DNA of 64,000 nt from positions 1 to 64,000 of the forward strand of contig CASFID010000044.1 of the NCBI GenBank assembly GCA_949294665.1. The letters are read 5' to 3'. The translations under genes and the position numbers were made by a program. The DNA is from an uncultured Eubacteriales bacterium (GTDB taxonomy: Bacteria; Bacillota; Clostridia; Lachnospirales; Lachnospiraceae). The notes beneath the pieces were generated by a model, which was given only the letters and a program-made list of their open reading frames with translations, did no database searches and was not told the DNA's origin. Numbering within the stretch: the stretch's first letter is position 1; each line of letters starts with the position of its first letter. Shown here one piece after another: positions 8,684 to 17,175 of this stretch.

Positions 8684-9764
8684 CAGCTATTTTAAAAATC
8701 CCAAGGACGTCCCTCTGCTTCTTGATAAGATCAGGGAGTACAGCGACAAGACCGGCCCGGTCCGTCTGATGGAAATATGCGGCACACACACCATGGCGAT
8801 CGCCCGCAGCGGGATCCGAAGCATACTGCCGGAGAATGTACAGCTTCTCTCCGGCCCCGGCTGCCCGGTCTGTGTCACCCCTTCCAATATGATCGACATG
8901 GTCCTTGACCTGTCGCAGAGACCGGGCGTACTGATCGCAAGTTACGGGGATCTTCTGCGGGTTCCGGGATCCGTACAGGGGGACAGCCTTCTGGCACGCC
9001 GCGTTGACGGCGGCAAAGTGGAATCTGTCTACTCTCCTATGGATGCGCTCAAGATTGCAGAAGAACATCCTGACACAGAAGTCGTTTTCCTTGGAGTAGG
9101 CTTCGAGACCACTGCTCCCGGAACTGCCGCATGTATCGTCGAGGCCGCCGCCCGGGGAGTGGAAAACTTCTCCGTGCTGTGCCTTTTAAAAAGAACAGAA
9201 CCGGCAATCCGTTCTCTCATTGAGTCTGACGACTTTGCAGTAAACGGATTTCTCTGTCCCGGACACGTGGCCGCCATCATAGGAGCTGACGGCTTTTCCT
9301 TTCTCCCGGAAGATTACCGCCTGCCGGGTGTAGTGAGTGGATTTGAGCCAGGAGATCTCCTGTATTCCATCCTGGAGCTGACAGAAATGCTTGCACAAAG
9401 GACGCCGGAATTGAAGAACGAATATACCCGGCTTGTACGGCAGAGCGGGAATCCTGCCGCCATGGCGCTGATAGAGCGTGTATTCTCTCCGGCAGGATCC
9501 GACTGGCGGGGGCTCGGACAAATCCCGGAGAGCGGATATGCCATCCGGAATGAATACGCACAGTGGGACGCCATGAAGAAGTTCTCTCTCTCCCCTGCAG
9601 AGGGAAAAGAGATACCCGGCTGCCGATGCGCCCAGGTCATACGCGGCGTCATGCGGCCTGCGGAATGTCCGCTGTTCCAAAAAGTCTGCTCTCCGGATAA
9701 TCCTGTGGGACCGTGTATGGTTTCCGGCGAGGGCGCCTGTGCCGCGGCATATCAGTACGGATAA
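8673..9764 (+). CDS. hypD: Hydrogenase Fe-ligand assembly protein HypD
   Basis: HypD is the [4Fe-4S] scaffold on which the Fe(CN)2CO group is built with HypC and HypE. Signatures are MEICGTHTMAIARSG near the N-terminus, SGPGCPVCVTP, CPGHVAAIIG, and the C-terminal cysteine set GCRCAQVIRG...AECPLFQKVC...GPCMVSGEGAC that holds the cluster. The ATG at 8673 has GGAGG upstream at about 8659 and gives 363 residues, matching the family. A longer open frame from 8520 only reads through hypC out of frame. Confidence 0.95.
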   Translation: MLYDSYFKNPKDVPLLLDKIREYSDKTGPVRLMEICGTHTMAIARSGIRSILPENVQLLSGPGCPVCVTPSNMIDMVLDLSQRPGVLIASYGDLLRVPGSVQGDSLLARRVDGGKVESVYSPMDALKIAEEHPDTEVVFLGVGFETTAPGTAACIVEAAARGVENFSVLCLLKRTEPAIRSLIESDDFAVNGFLCPGHVAAIIGADGFSFLPEDYRLPGVVSGFEPGDLLYSILELTEMLAQRTPELKNEYTRLVRQSGNPAAMALIERVFSPAGSDWRGLGQIPESGYAIRNEYAQWDAMKKFSLSPAEGKEIPGCRCAQVIRGVMRPAECPLFQKVCSPDNPVGPCMVSGEGACAAAYQYG

Positions 9765-9866
9765 CCGGATAATCTCAAGAAGCATCGATATGCATTTGGC
9801 CGAATATAAGGTTATTGAAACTATGAGTAAAACATGAATGATAAGGGAACAGAGAGGTATTATGAC

Positions 9867-10916
9867 ATGGAAAACAGGATAAAAGATGACAGAATTACTC
9901 TTGATTACGGAAGCGGCGGTTTAAAGACCTCTGAACTGATCGAGTCGATCCTGCTGCCCGCATTTGACAATGCAGCGCTCTCCCAGCTTGGAGACGGAGC
10001 TATCCTTAATGGCAGTGATAAACTGGTATTCTCAACCGACAGTTTTGTCGTCTCTCCATGGAAATTCCCGGGAGGAGATATCGGTAAGCTTTCTGTCTGC
10101 GGAACAGTAAACGACCTGTGTATGGCCGGTGGAATCCCGAAATACCTCAGCCTGTCCTTTATATTAGAAGAAGGCTTTTCTTTCTCTGATTTTAAAAGCA
10201 TCGTCTCCTCAATCGCAGAGGAGGCAAGAGAGGCCGGCGTGTCCATCGTGACCGGCGACACGAAAGTCGTAGACTCCGGAAAAGGCGACGGAATCTATAT
10301 CAACACTGCCGGTATCGGTTTCCAGAAAGCCTCTCTTCCCGGGAAGTCCGCCATCCATCCGGGGGACGCCGTTCTCGTCAGCGGAACCATCGGCTGCCAC
10401 GGCGCCGCCGTCATGATGGCACGCTCCGGGCTGCTCCGCGAAGACAGCCCGCTCGTATCCGACTGTCAGCCGCTGCACAAAATCAGCGCGGCAGCAATTG
10501 AAGCCGCCGGTATGACCGCAGAAGCAACTGATCCGTCCGCTTCGATCCGTATCCTGCGCGATCCCACCAGAGGAGGCGTCGCCACCACACTCAATGAATT
10601 CACAGAGCAGATGCCATTCTCCGTCGAACTGGACGAGACAGCGCTGCCCGTCGATCCCGCGGTAGAAGCCGCCTGCGATATGCTCGGCCTCGATCCACTT
10701 TACTGCGCCTGCGAAGGACGGATGCTCGCAGTCTGCGCTCCAGAAGCCGCCGAAGCCGTCCTCGATGCAATAAAAAAAGTCCCCGGCGGAGAGAACGCCG
10801 CCCGAATCGGCGCCGTAACCGAAGACATGCCCGGCAAAGTCCTCCTCAAAACCCCCATCGGCGGCAGAAGAATCCTCGCCAAACTAACCGGCATGCAATT
10901 ACCGAGGATATGCTAA
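9867..10916 (+). CDS. hypE: Hydrogenase carbamoyl dehydratase HypE
   Basis: HypE dehydrates a carbamoyl group on its C-terminal cysteine to a thiocyanate that becomes the CN ligand. The N-terminal glycine-rich motif DYGSGGLKTSELI and the PurM/ThiL-like body (GDTKVVDSGKGDG, DPTRGGVATTLNE) are clear. The protein ends in LPRIC, the reactive PRxC tail. I prefer the ATG at 9867 because GAGAGG lies 9 bases upstream. An upstream ATG at 9834 has no good ribosome site and would add 11 residues. It is the last gene of the hyp operon. Confidence 0.95.
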   Translation: MENRIKDDRITLDYGSGGLKTSELIESILLPAFDNAALSQLGDGAILNGSDKLVFSTDSFVVSPWKFPGGDIGKLSVCGTVNDLCMAGGIPKYLSLSFILEEGFSFSDFKSIVSSIAEEAREAGVSIVTGDTKVVDSGKGDGIYINTAGIGFQKASLPGKSAIHPGDAVLVSGTIGCHGAAVMMARSGLLREDSPLVSDCQPLHKISAAAIEAAGMTAEATDPSASIRILRDPTRGGVATTLNEFTEQMPFSVELDETALPVDPAVEAACDMLGLDPLYCACEGRMLAVCAPEAAEAVLDAIKKVPGGENAARIGAVTEDMPGKVLLKTPIGGRRILAKLTGMQLPRIC

Positions 10917-10918
10917 CA

Positions 10919-11091
10919 GTCTGCCATGCGGTAAGAATTACTGATAGTTGTCACGCAAGCTCGCTTGCAAGTGACAGCTAGCGGTAATTCTGTCATATGG
11001 CGGACGCCATACAGTGAGAATACACCCGCAGGGTGGATTCGAGCTGCCGCATGGCAGACGGACGGCCTGGAAACCAATGCGGTAAGAATTA
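10919..11091. repeat. Multi-hairpin intergenic repeat element after hypE
   Basis: Several nested inverted repeats fill this gap. GTCTGCCATGCGG (10919-10931) has a perfect reverse complement at 11047-11059. AGAATTAC (10934-10941) pairs with GTAATTCT (10984-10991). TGTCACGCAAGC (10949-10960) pairs with GCTTGC-AA-GTGACA (10963-10976). GAATACACCC and GGGTGGATTC form another stem near 11019-11041. A 15-base direct repeat ATGCGGTAAGAATTA occurs at 10926-10940 and 11077-11091. No gene is visible. It resembles a REP/BIME- or MITE-like palindromic element and would also block transcription between the convergent neighbours. Confidence 0.65.
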
Positions 11092-11128
11092 TCGGCAAGC
11101 GCTATGCTTCCCTTTCATACATGCTCAC

Positions 11129-11569
11129 CTATACATATTCCCCTGCAATATCTACAAATTCCGACATATTATGGACTATCTCTCCAGTATTGAGGATTCT
11201 TGCCTGAAAATCGCCATTTCCGAAATCCATAATATGCCTCAGATTAATCGTCAGGTCTTTCTGCTCACCAATCTTTAAAATCCATTTAGCACAGTTATCG
11301 CCGCATGCACACGCATTAAAAACCTTTCCAGAATCATCAAAAGCCATCAACATCAACGTTTTAACCCCGCCTGATAACTCCTTTACAGAAATAGGCCCCA
11401 GGACAGGACTTTCTATCAGATGGCTGCTGACCACTGCCGAACGGTCCACATCCCTGATCATCTCAACTGACAGTTCTTCCGTGATCCACTCATCTTCATA
11501 TCTATTATCAAAATATGTTGGGGGATAATAAATCGCTTCATCCATCTTCCCCAGATAAATATTCAACAT
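11129..11569 (-). CDS. DUF4869-like protein of unknown function
   Basis: A 146-residue soluble protein beginning MLNIYLGKMDEAIYYPPTYFDNRYEDEW. From memory it resembles the DUF4869 family, seen mainly in gut Firmicutes, including the internal stretches PVLGPISVKELSGGVKTLML and CACGDNCAKWILKIGE and the C-terminal NLRHIMDFG...ILNTGEIVHNM. The Cys-rich CACGDNC could bind a metal, but nothing shows that it does. It stands alone, facing away from the AAA ATPase and toward the hyp operon end. No function is known. Confidence 0.65.
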   Translation of the reverse strand: MLNIYLGKMDEAIYYPPTYFDNRYEDEWITEELSVEMIRDVDRSAVVSSHLIESPVLGPISVKELSGGVKTLMLMAFDDSGKVFNACACGDNCAKWILKIGEQKDLTINLRHIMDFGNGDFQARILNTGEIVHNMSEFVDIAGEYV

Positions 11570-11718
11570 AAAATTTCTCCTTTAATAAGCGGAAATGTCT
11601 ATCTCTTAATGTTTTCAGTATATCGCATCTTTTCAGAGCATTATAGAAATTTCTGTCATGGTTCTATTTCACCTTGCTCTGACACATTTACAATGTTTGA
11701 ATTTTTCTGCCCGGCTTC

Positions 11719-13053
11719 CTATAAAAAAGGCACCATATAAACCGGAAGCATCAACACATCTTTATCCTTTTGCATATCTTTCGTACAGACAAGATATTTC
11801 TCTGATATACGTCCAGAATATTTTTCAGAGAACTTATCCAGAGACGCATGTGTTTTATATCCTGATGATTTTACTTCAATCGGGCATATCTTATTATTTC
11901 TTGCCAGTATAAAATCTATTTCGTAATTATGTCTTGTTTTCTCATTCATAAATGTATAGTAGAACAGTTCATTTCCGTTCGCAGTCAGCATCTGAGCCAC
12001 TATGTTTTCATACAAATATCCCAGATTGACACTTAGCTTATCGTTCAGAAGTTTTTCATAAATCGAATTTTCTGTAAAATCCTTATCCTTAAATGCCAGT
12101 GTTGTAAACAAGCCGGTATCCGCCAGAAAAAGTTTAAATTTCCCAAGATCCTTATGATTTGACATGCCTGTATTCGGATCATTTGCATGGTAAGCCGCGA
12201 TCACTGTCTTTGAATCTTTCAACTCTGCGATCAACTCTAATATACTGTCTGCCCTTTCGTTTCCCAAGACACTGGACACTTGATATCTTGAAGCATTTTT
12301 ATTCAGTTCCGCAGGAATAGCATCAAACAGCATGGAAACTCTTCCGGTTGGATCTATTTTTCTGAAATCTTCTTCGTAAAGATTCAAAATATCTCTTTTT
12401 ACCTCATCTACCAACCGGAAATTATTTGTCCGAAGATATTCGTCAACTGCCTGCGGCATTCCTCCGATCAGCATATACAGTCTGAAATCCCGCATTAGTT
12501 TCCGGTTCATCTGTTCTCCTACTGCTTTTCGGTTCTCAAATGCGCCTCGCAACAGCTTTGTTGTCGTCACATCTCCTGTCGCCCATAAGAACTCTTCGTA
12601 ATCCATCGGATACATACTGAGCTTACGTTCTTCACTTGGAATAAGAATATCTTTAACATTTTTTCTGATCGAAATAAGCGATCCTGTTTCTATATAATCA
12701 TATCTTCCATCTTTTACAAGAGCTTTTATTGCCTGTCGCGCCGCAGGAAATAACTGCACTTCATCAAAAATGATCAATGATCTTCGCTCAACAAGATCTG
12801 TCCTGTAGAGAAGCTGAAGCTGAAGAAAAAAGAAATTCAGGTCGGAAAGATCATCAAAAAGGTCTTTTACCGTCTGAGACGCAATTGAAAAATCAATGAG
12901 GATGTAGCTGTCATACTCATTTTTCCCAAATGTCTCTGCTGCCGTAGACTTTCCGACACGTCTGGCACCCTCGATCATCAATGCTGTCCTGCCCTGCGAT
13001 TCTTTCTTCCATTGTAACAGCCTATCATAAATTTTCCTTTTAAACACTGCCAT
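11719..13053 (-). CDS. AAA ATPase with C-terminal DUF4143 nuclease-like domain
   Basis: A 444-residue protein of the ATPase family common in gut bacteria. The N-terminal AAA domain has Walker A EGARRVGKST and Walker B SLIIFDEVQLF. A TGS sensor-like segment follows (YIETGSLISI). The C-terminal DUF4143 part ends in a PD-(D/E)xK-like pattern, NYEIDFILARNNKICPIEVKSSG, typical of restriction-endonuclease-like folds. Substrate and role are unknown, though defence or stress roles have been suggested for the family. I choose the ATG at 13053, which has a GGTGG ribosome site. An in-frame ATG further up falls inside the 33-bp repeat array. Confidence 0.8.
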   Translation of the reverse strand: MAVFKRKIYDRLLQWKKESQGRTALMIEGARRVGKSTAAETFGKNEYDSYILIDFSIASQTVKDLFDDLSDLNFFFLQLQLLYRTDLVERRSLIIFDEVQLFPAARQAIKALVKDGRYDYIETGSLISIRKNVKDILIPSEERKLSMYPMDYEEFLWATGDVTTTKLLRGAFENRKAVGEQMNRKLMRDFRLYMLIGGMPQAVDEYLRTNNFRLVDEVKRDILNLYEEDFRKIDPTGRVSMLFDAIPAELNKNASRYQVSSVLGNERADSILELIAELKDSKTVIAAYHANDPNTGMSNHKDLGKFKLFLADTGLFTTLAFKDKDFTENSIYEKLLNDKLSVNLGYLYENIVAQMLTANGNELFYYTFMNEKTRHNYEIDFILARNNKICPIEVKSSGYKTHASLDKFSEKYSGRISEKYLVCTKDMQKDKDVLMLPVYMVPFL

Positions 13054-13077
13054 TCCACCTTTTTTCTTTAGTATAAA

Positions 13078-13157
13078 CAAAATCGTCATTTTTATCAATT
13101 ACATTTCCCACAAAATCGTCATTTTTATTTTGCGCATTTCCTACAAAATCGTCATTT
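13078..13157. repeat. Three 33-bp direct repeats upstream of the DUF4143 ATPase
   Basis: CAAAATCGTCATTT recurs at 13078, 13111 and 13144, an exact 33-base period. The first two copies share 18 bases and also CATTTCC.A in the second half of the unit. On the strand of the ATPase each copy reads AAATGACGATTTTG, so each contains an ATG followed by ACG-ATT-TTG. In copy 1 this is in frame with the ATPase. In copies 2 and 3 it closes quickly (MTILWEM-stop and MTIL-stop). They may be protein-binding iterons or tiny leader frames. Confidence 0.7.
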
Positions 13158-13224
13158 GTCGAAAGATGTACTGCAGGATACATTTGTACAAAGAGATCAT
13201 TGATATGGTTACAACCAGCTAAGC

Positions 13225-13443
13225 TTATTTCTGTCTCTTATGATGTTCAGCATGGTCTTTTAACCACTGGCTCTGCAGCTTTAAAAGAATTGCTTTCAGC
13301 GTCTCCTGTTCCTCCGCACTGATAGCGGCCAGGATCTCATCTTCGTCTCTTCCGTTTTCCTGCATCTTCTCACTCTTGTGTTCAGCCACCTTCCCGCATA
13401 TCGAAAGAAGTTTTACTATTTCATTTTTGCTGTTAGATTTCAT
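13225..13443 (-). CDS. Small helical hypothetical protein
   Basis: A 72-residue, highly charged protein starting MKSNSKNEIVKLLSICGKVAEHKSEKM and ending in a His/Lys-rich tail HAEHHKRQK. The ATG at 13443 has AGGAGG 9 bases upstream, better than the ATG at 13461. The segment ISAEEQETLKAILLKLQSQWLKDH resembles the C-terminal helices of MarR-type regulators, but no winged helix is present. It could be a stand-alone small protein or the remnant of a regulator gene. The good ribosome site argues for a real product. Confidence 0.55.
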   Translation of the reverse strand: MKSNSKNEIVKLLSICGKVAEHKSEKMQENGRDEDEILAAISAEEQETLKAILLKLQSQWLKDHAEHHKRQK

Positions 13444-13473
13444 ATTATCTGCCTCCTGCATTTCAGTGAAATA

Positions 13474-13520
13474 AAAAACGTGCAGCCGGAACTGGATTTA
13501 CGTCTGAGCTACACGTTTTT
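13474..13520. terminator. AT-flanked hairpin between the small gene and the ROK gene
   Basis: AAAAACGTG (13474-13482) pairs with CACGTTTTT (13512-13520), and the stem continues imperfectly into AGC and GCT. T-runs on both ends would permit termination in either direction. It lies between two divergent genes, where a terminator is not obviously needed, so it may instead act as an attenuator or mark a former gene end. Confidence 0.4.
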
Positions 13521-13561
13521 CTCACATTCCTTCACATCAATGTGTTTTTTGACCGGGAATC

Positions 13562-13570
13562 TGTTATAAT
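13562..13570 (+). promoter_or_regulatory. Extended -10 promoter of the ROK regulator
   Basis: TG-T-TATAAT at 13562-13570 is an extended -10 element about 42 bases before the ATG at 13612. No good -35 box is present at the standard distance, which is usual for extended -10 promoters. Confidence 0.5.
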
Positions 13571-13611
13571 AATCGTTGTCAATAACTAAAAGACAAACGG
13601 AGAATGTTTTC

Positions 13612-14742
13612 ATGAGCAGCACATATACTACGACCACAGCATTACGGATAAATAACGAGAGGAATGTTCTGAAATATATATATGACCATAAACACGCAAC
13701 ATCTCTCACCCTCCAGAACGAGCTATCGCTCAGCAGACCTACAGTGGCTCAAATACTAAGAGATCTTTTGCAGAACGGTTTCATTTACACAAAAGGGCTG
13801 GCAGATTCTACTGGCGGCAGAAAGGCGAATTTATATGATTTCAACGCAGCTGTCAAGATATCTATTGGTGTGGAAATACTGGCCGATCAGTTTGAATTGA
13901 TGGCGATCGATCTGTATGGAGATATGCTTAAATATGAGAAACATTCGGTCCCGTTTTCAAACACTTCAGAATATTATGATGAAATCTGCCGCGTGATCAA
14001 TATGTTTATTTCCAGTCTGGAATGTCCACCGGAACAGATCCTGGGTGTCGGCATCGCTCTCCAGGCGCTCATATCGGCAGACGGAAAGGAGATTATCTAC
14101 GGAAAGATCCTTGACTGTGCAGGACTTACAATAGAAGAATTCAGCAGCAGGATCCCTTATCCCTGTTCTTTTTGTCACGATGCAGAAGCCATGGCAAATG
14201 TAGAGCTGTGGTTCGATCCGTTCCTTCAGAACGCGATCTATCTGAATATCCGCTCAGACGTCAGCGGATCCATTATCATCAACCGCAGTTTCTTTCAGGA
14301 CGGAGCATATAAAAGCGGTATATTTGAGCATATGATCATGGTGCCGAACGGACAGACCTGCTATTGTGGAAAGAAAGGCTGCGTGAACGCCTACTGCTCT
14401 ATATCTTCTCTGCTGAGACCACAGGAAGATATTCAGGATTTCTTTTTCAAACTACGCAAGGGCATTGCGTCTTACGAAAAAAGGTGGGATAAATATCTGA
14501 ATTACCTCGCTATGGCAATTGATAATTTCCATATGATAATCAACAGTAACGTGATACTCGCGGGCACTTTGGCAAAATATCTGACGGATGATGATATCGA
14601 ACTCCTACATCTGATCATCCAGAACAAGTCGGCTTTCCCCACCACCGAAAGATATATCAGTATCAGCAATTACTCTAATCTTCCTGCCTGCATGGGCGCC
14701 GCACTCCCACTTGTCCTGGACTACCTTGATTCGATCATGTAA
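13612..14742 (+). CDS. ROK-family transcriptional regulator
   Basis: A 376-residue protein with an N-terminal winged helix (residues about 10 to 70, SLTLQNELSLSRPTVAQILRDLLQNGFI) and a C-terminal ROK sugar-binding fold. The zinc site of ROK proteins is seen in GQTCYCGKKGCVNAYCS. The kinase phosphate-loop DxGxT is replaced by SIGVEIL, so it is a sensor rather than a kinase. The ATG at 13612 has GGAG 9 bases upstream. A TTG at 13576 in frame is less likely. Its place at the end of the polyol transporter operon makes it the probable local regulator of 14.8-22.4 kb. Confidence 0.85.
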   Translation: MSSTYTTTTALRINNERNVLKYIYDHKHATSLTLQNELSLSRPTVAQILRDLLQNGFIYTKGLADSTGGRKANLYDFNAAVKISIGVEILADQFELMAIDLYGDMLKYEKHSVPFSNTSEYYDEICRVINMFISSLECPPEQILGVGIALQALISADGKEIIYGKILDCAGLTIEEFSSRIPYPCSFCHDAEAMANVELWFDPFLQNAIYLNIRSDVSGSIIINRSFFQDGAYKSGIFEHMIMVPNGQTCYCGKKGCVNAYCSISSLLRPQEDIQDFFFKLRKGIASYEKRWDKYLNYLAMAIDNFHMIINSNVILAGTLAKYLTDDDIELLHLIIQNKSAFPTTERYISISNYSNLPACMGAALPLVLDYLDSIM

Positions 14743-14749
14743 GCGAAAG

Positions 14750-14790
14750 AGCTTTGGGGTTCCGGTAACCCGGAACCCCAAAGCTTTTTT
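14750..14790 (+). terminator. Strong rho-independent terminator of the ROK gene
   Basis: A perfect 16-bp stem (14750-14765 with 14770-14785) around the loop TAAC is followed by a run of six T. It ends the ROK transcript. The last T overlaps the stop codon of the convergent HPr-like gene. Confidence 0.9.
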
Positions 14791-15032
14791 CATTCAGAGA
14801 CTGTCTCAGCTATGTTTTCAATTTGTTTATGGAACTCCTCATTTTCGCTCACTACTAAAATCGGCCGATGAAAATCCAGTGCATACATTCCGATATAACT
14901 CTTGGCATCAATTATGACAGAACTGTCTTCGTTATGAAACGCCACGTCATCCGGACATTTGTTAGCAAGGCGCTGGAGTTCCTGAAGTTCGTTGATCGTT
15001 CGTATTCTTTTCTTCGTTATCACTTCAATCAA
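14790..15032 (-). CDS. HPr-like protein lacking the phosphorylation histidine
   Basis: An 80-residue protein with the size and pattern of HPr, the PTS phosphocarrier. The segment VAFHNEDSSVIIDAKSYIGMYALDFHRPILVVSENEEFHKQIENI matches the beta-strands and the NxKSxMGxMxL Ser46 region of HPr. The N-terminal GLHARPA motif with active His15 is missing: this part reads NELQELQRLANKCPDD. It therefore cannot relay PTS phosphate. The AKSYIG serine matches Ser46 in position. It is the last gene of a sugar ABC transporter operon, 55 bases after the binding protein. A regulatory role is inferred. Confidence 0.7.
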   Translation of the reverse strand: MIEVITKKRIRTINELQELQRLANKCPDDVAFHNEDSSVIIDAKSYIGMYALDFHRPILVVSENEEFHKQIENIAETVSE

Positions 15033-15087
15033 CCTCCCAGATCATTTTGAGCTGATACTACTGAGCATTTGCAGATCATATATCTTG

Positions 15088-16107
15088 TTATTTTACCATA
15101 GTCGCAAAGTCAAGCTCCGGATCTGCATACTCGTCTACGTTCTCCGCATCGATGACGACTGTTCCGGCATCGATAAATTCATCTACCTCTTCACCGTTAT
15201 GGATCTGAACAGCTACGTCTACCGCTGTCTGTCCGAGAAGGACGGGATCGTTGGAAGTTGTGATGGCGTATGTCCCCTTCTGAATCTGCAGGACCGCCTC
15301 CATCAGTCCGTCAACGCCGCATACCAGAACATCATCCAGCCCCTGCTCGCCGCACACCTGGGCCGCACCCAGAGCCATATCGTCATTATGTCCGAAGATA
15401 GCTACGATGTCGCTGTTTGCCTGCAGAAGATCCTGCGTGGCCGGAATAGCTTTCGAGCGGTCATAATCACAGTAAGAAGACTGAACGACTGTAAGCCCCG
15501 GAATCGGATCCACCGCCTCGTGGAAACCGTCCCGTCTGTCCATCATCGTAGTGGAGCCCGCAGTACCCTGGATCTCAAGGATTGTTCCTGTAGCGTCTTC
15601 TCCGCCCAGGAGTTCAACCAGACGCTCGCCGCAGAGACGGCCCATCTCCTTATTATCTCTTCCGACAAACGCTACATTGCCGCTGTTTACGTTTTTGTCT
15701 ACGGTGACAACCGGGATATCCGCATTATTGCAGGCGTTAATGCCGGCGGTAAGTCCGTCCTCGTTCACCGGATTTACGATCAGGATGTCAATTCCCTGAG
15801 ATACGAGATCCTGAATATCCTGGTTTTGCTTTGAGATATCATTATCCGCATTCAGTGAAACTACATCTACGCCAAGTCCCTCTGCATACTCCTCAATAAT
15901 CGGAGTCATGTTTGCAAAAAATGGTGTGTCCTGAGAGCAGTTGGAGAATCCGATCGTCAGACTGCCGGAATCGCCGCCGCTTTCTTCCGTCGCCGATGAA
16001 CCGGAAGAACCTGAGGATTGCTCTGTTGTTACTGAGTTGCTGCATCCTGCAGTTACGGCCAGCATTGATGCAACAATCGCCATTGCGCCAAGTTTTTTCA
16101 GTTTCAT
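15088..16107 (-). CDS. Ribose-type sugar/polyol-binding lipoprotein
   Basis: A 339-residue RbsB-like periplasmic-binding-fold protein. It has a lipoprotein signal with a lipobox ending at AVTAGC (Cys22), then a Ser/Gly-rich linker and the mature domain from LTIGFSNCSQDTPFF. FVGRDNKEMGRLCGERL and GHNDDMALGAAQVC are characteristic hinge and ligand-lining regions. It delivers its ligand to the permease and ATPase encoded just upstream. From the divergent catabolic genes I infer a four-carbon polyol such as erythritol or threitol. Ribose or another small sugar cannot be excluded. Confidence 0.85.
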   Translation of the reverse strand: MKLKKLGAMAIVASMLAVTAGCSNSVTTEQSSGSSGSSATEESGGDSGSLTIGFSNCSQDTPFFANMTPIIEEYAEGLGVDVVSLNADNDISKQNQDIQDLVSQGIDILIVNPVNEDGLTAGINACNNADIPVVTVDKNVNSGNVAFVGRDNKEMGRLCGERLVELLGGEDATGTILEIQGTAGSTTMMDRRDGFHEAVDPIPGLTVVQSSYCDYDRSKAIPATQDLLQANSDIVAIFGHNDDMALGAAQVCGEQGLDDVLVCGVDGLMEAVLQIQKGTYAITTSNDPVLLGQTAVDVAVQIHNGEEVDEFIDAGTVVIDAENVDEYADPELDFATMVK

Positions 16108-16200
16108 AATTTTTCTCTCCTTCTTAATTTATTTTCTACCGACGCCCGGTAGTATGCTAAAAGCCGAAGCTTAGCATTCTCTCGTCCTGTTTTGTATCCT

Positions 16201-17175
16201 TTACACCGATTTTTTCTTATTGTCCTGAGATACAAAACGATTTAACAGCAGGGCGATGATAATAATGATTCCTTTTGCAATACTCTGGTAATAAGATGGA
16301 AGCCCGACCAGATTGAAAATGTTCGTGATGATCCTTAGCAGGAATACTCCTCCGAAAGTACCGACTACAGAACCGATACCGCCGCTCAGACTCGCACCTC
16401 CGATTACGCTTGCCGCGATTGCATCCAGTTCATATCCATCGCCGGCAGTAGGCTGCCCTGTAGACATCCACGATGCGGTCAGCACTCCCGCAAATCCCGA
16501 AAGCAGACCGCTGAGCATATATGTAAGCGCATAATTTCTCTTTGTGTTAATACCGGAAAGCATAGCCGCCTCACGATTTCCGCCGATTGCAAACAGACTT
16601 CTTCCGAATATGCTGTATTTCAGAATAAGGAAGAAAATCACAGTGAGAAGTATCCAGAAAATACCGGTGATAGCCAGTTTGCCAAAGAGGAATCCTCCGC
16701 CCAGTATATGAAACGAGGGATCCAGTCCGAAGACGGGGTTTCCGCTTGTCGTCAGGAGCGCAGCGCCTCTGGCGATCTCCATCATCGCCAGGGATGCGAT
16801 GAAGTCAGGCAGTCCCAGTCTGGATATTAACACCCCCGTGATCAGTCCCATTACTCCGCCTACAAGGATACCCGCAGCGTATCCGAGAAAAATTCCTCCT
16901 GTCGTTCCGCCTGTTTTTTCTACAATGATAGAGGCGATCATCCCCGCAAAAGCCAATACAGAGCCGACAGACAGGTCGATTCCTCCCAACAGAATGACCA
17001 CTGTCATTCCGATCGCAACTATGCCAGGAATGGACGCCTGCTGCAGCAGATTAAAAAAGTTGTCCGCGGTTAAAAAGTTCGGAGATAAAATTGTGGAAAT
17101 CACAATAAAAATAATAAGTAAAATAGCCAGATTGTATTTTTTGATAACTTCATTTATGCTTATATCTTTTTTCAT
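16201..17175 (-). CDS. Ribose-type ABC transporter permease
   Basis: A 324-residue membrane protein of the RbsC family with 8 to 10 hydrophobic helices. The family signature GINTKRNYALTYMLSGLLSGFAGVL and the C-terminal AIAASVIGGASLSGGIGSVVGTFGGVFLL loop are intact. It forms the homodimeric channel of the importer. The start codon overlaps the stop of the ATPase gene by 1 base. The gap to the binding-protein gene is 93 bases, which may let the latter be translated at a higher level. Confidence 0.9.
   Translation of the reverse strand: MKKDISINEVIKKYNLAILLIIFIVISTILSPNFLTADNFFNLLQQASIPGIVAIGMTVVILLGGIDLSVGSVLAFAGMIASIIVEKTGGTTGGIFLGYAAGILVGGVMGLITGVLISRLGLPDFIASLAMMEIARGAALLTTSGNPVFGLDPSFHILGGGFLFGKLAITGIFWILLTVIFFLILKYSIFGRSLFAIGGNREAAMLSGINTKRNYALTYMLSGLLSGFAGVLTASWMSTGQPTAGDGYELDAIAASVIGGASLSGGIGSVVGTFGGVFLLRIITNIFNLVGLPSYYQSIAKGIIIIIALLLNRFVSQDNKKKSV

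Noticed and set aside
13078..13157. CRISPR array
   Set aside because: There are only three units, and the spacer part of each is short and partly repeated as well. No cas gene is present in the window.
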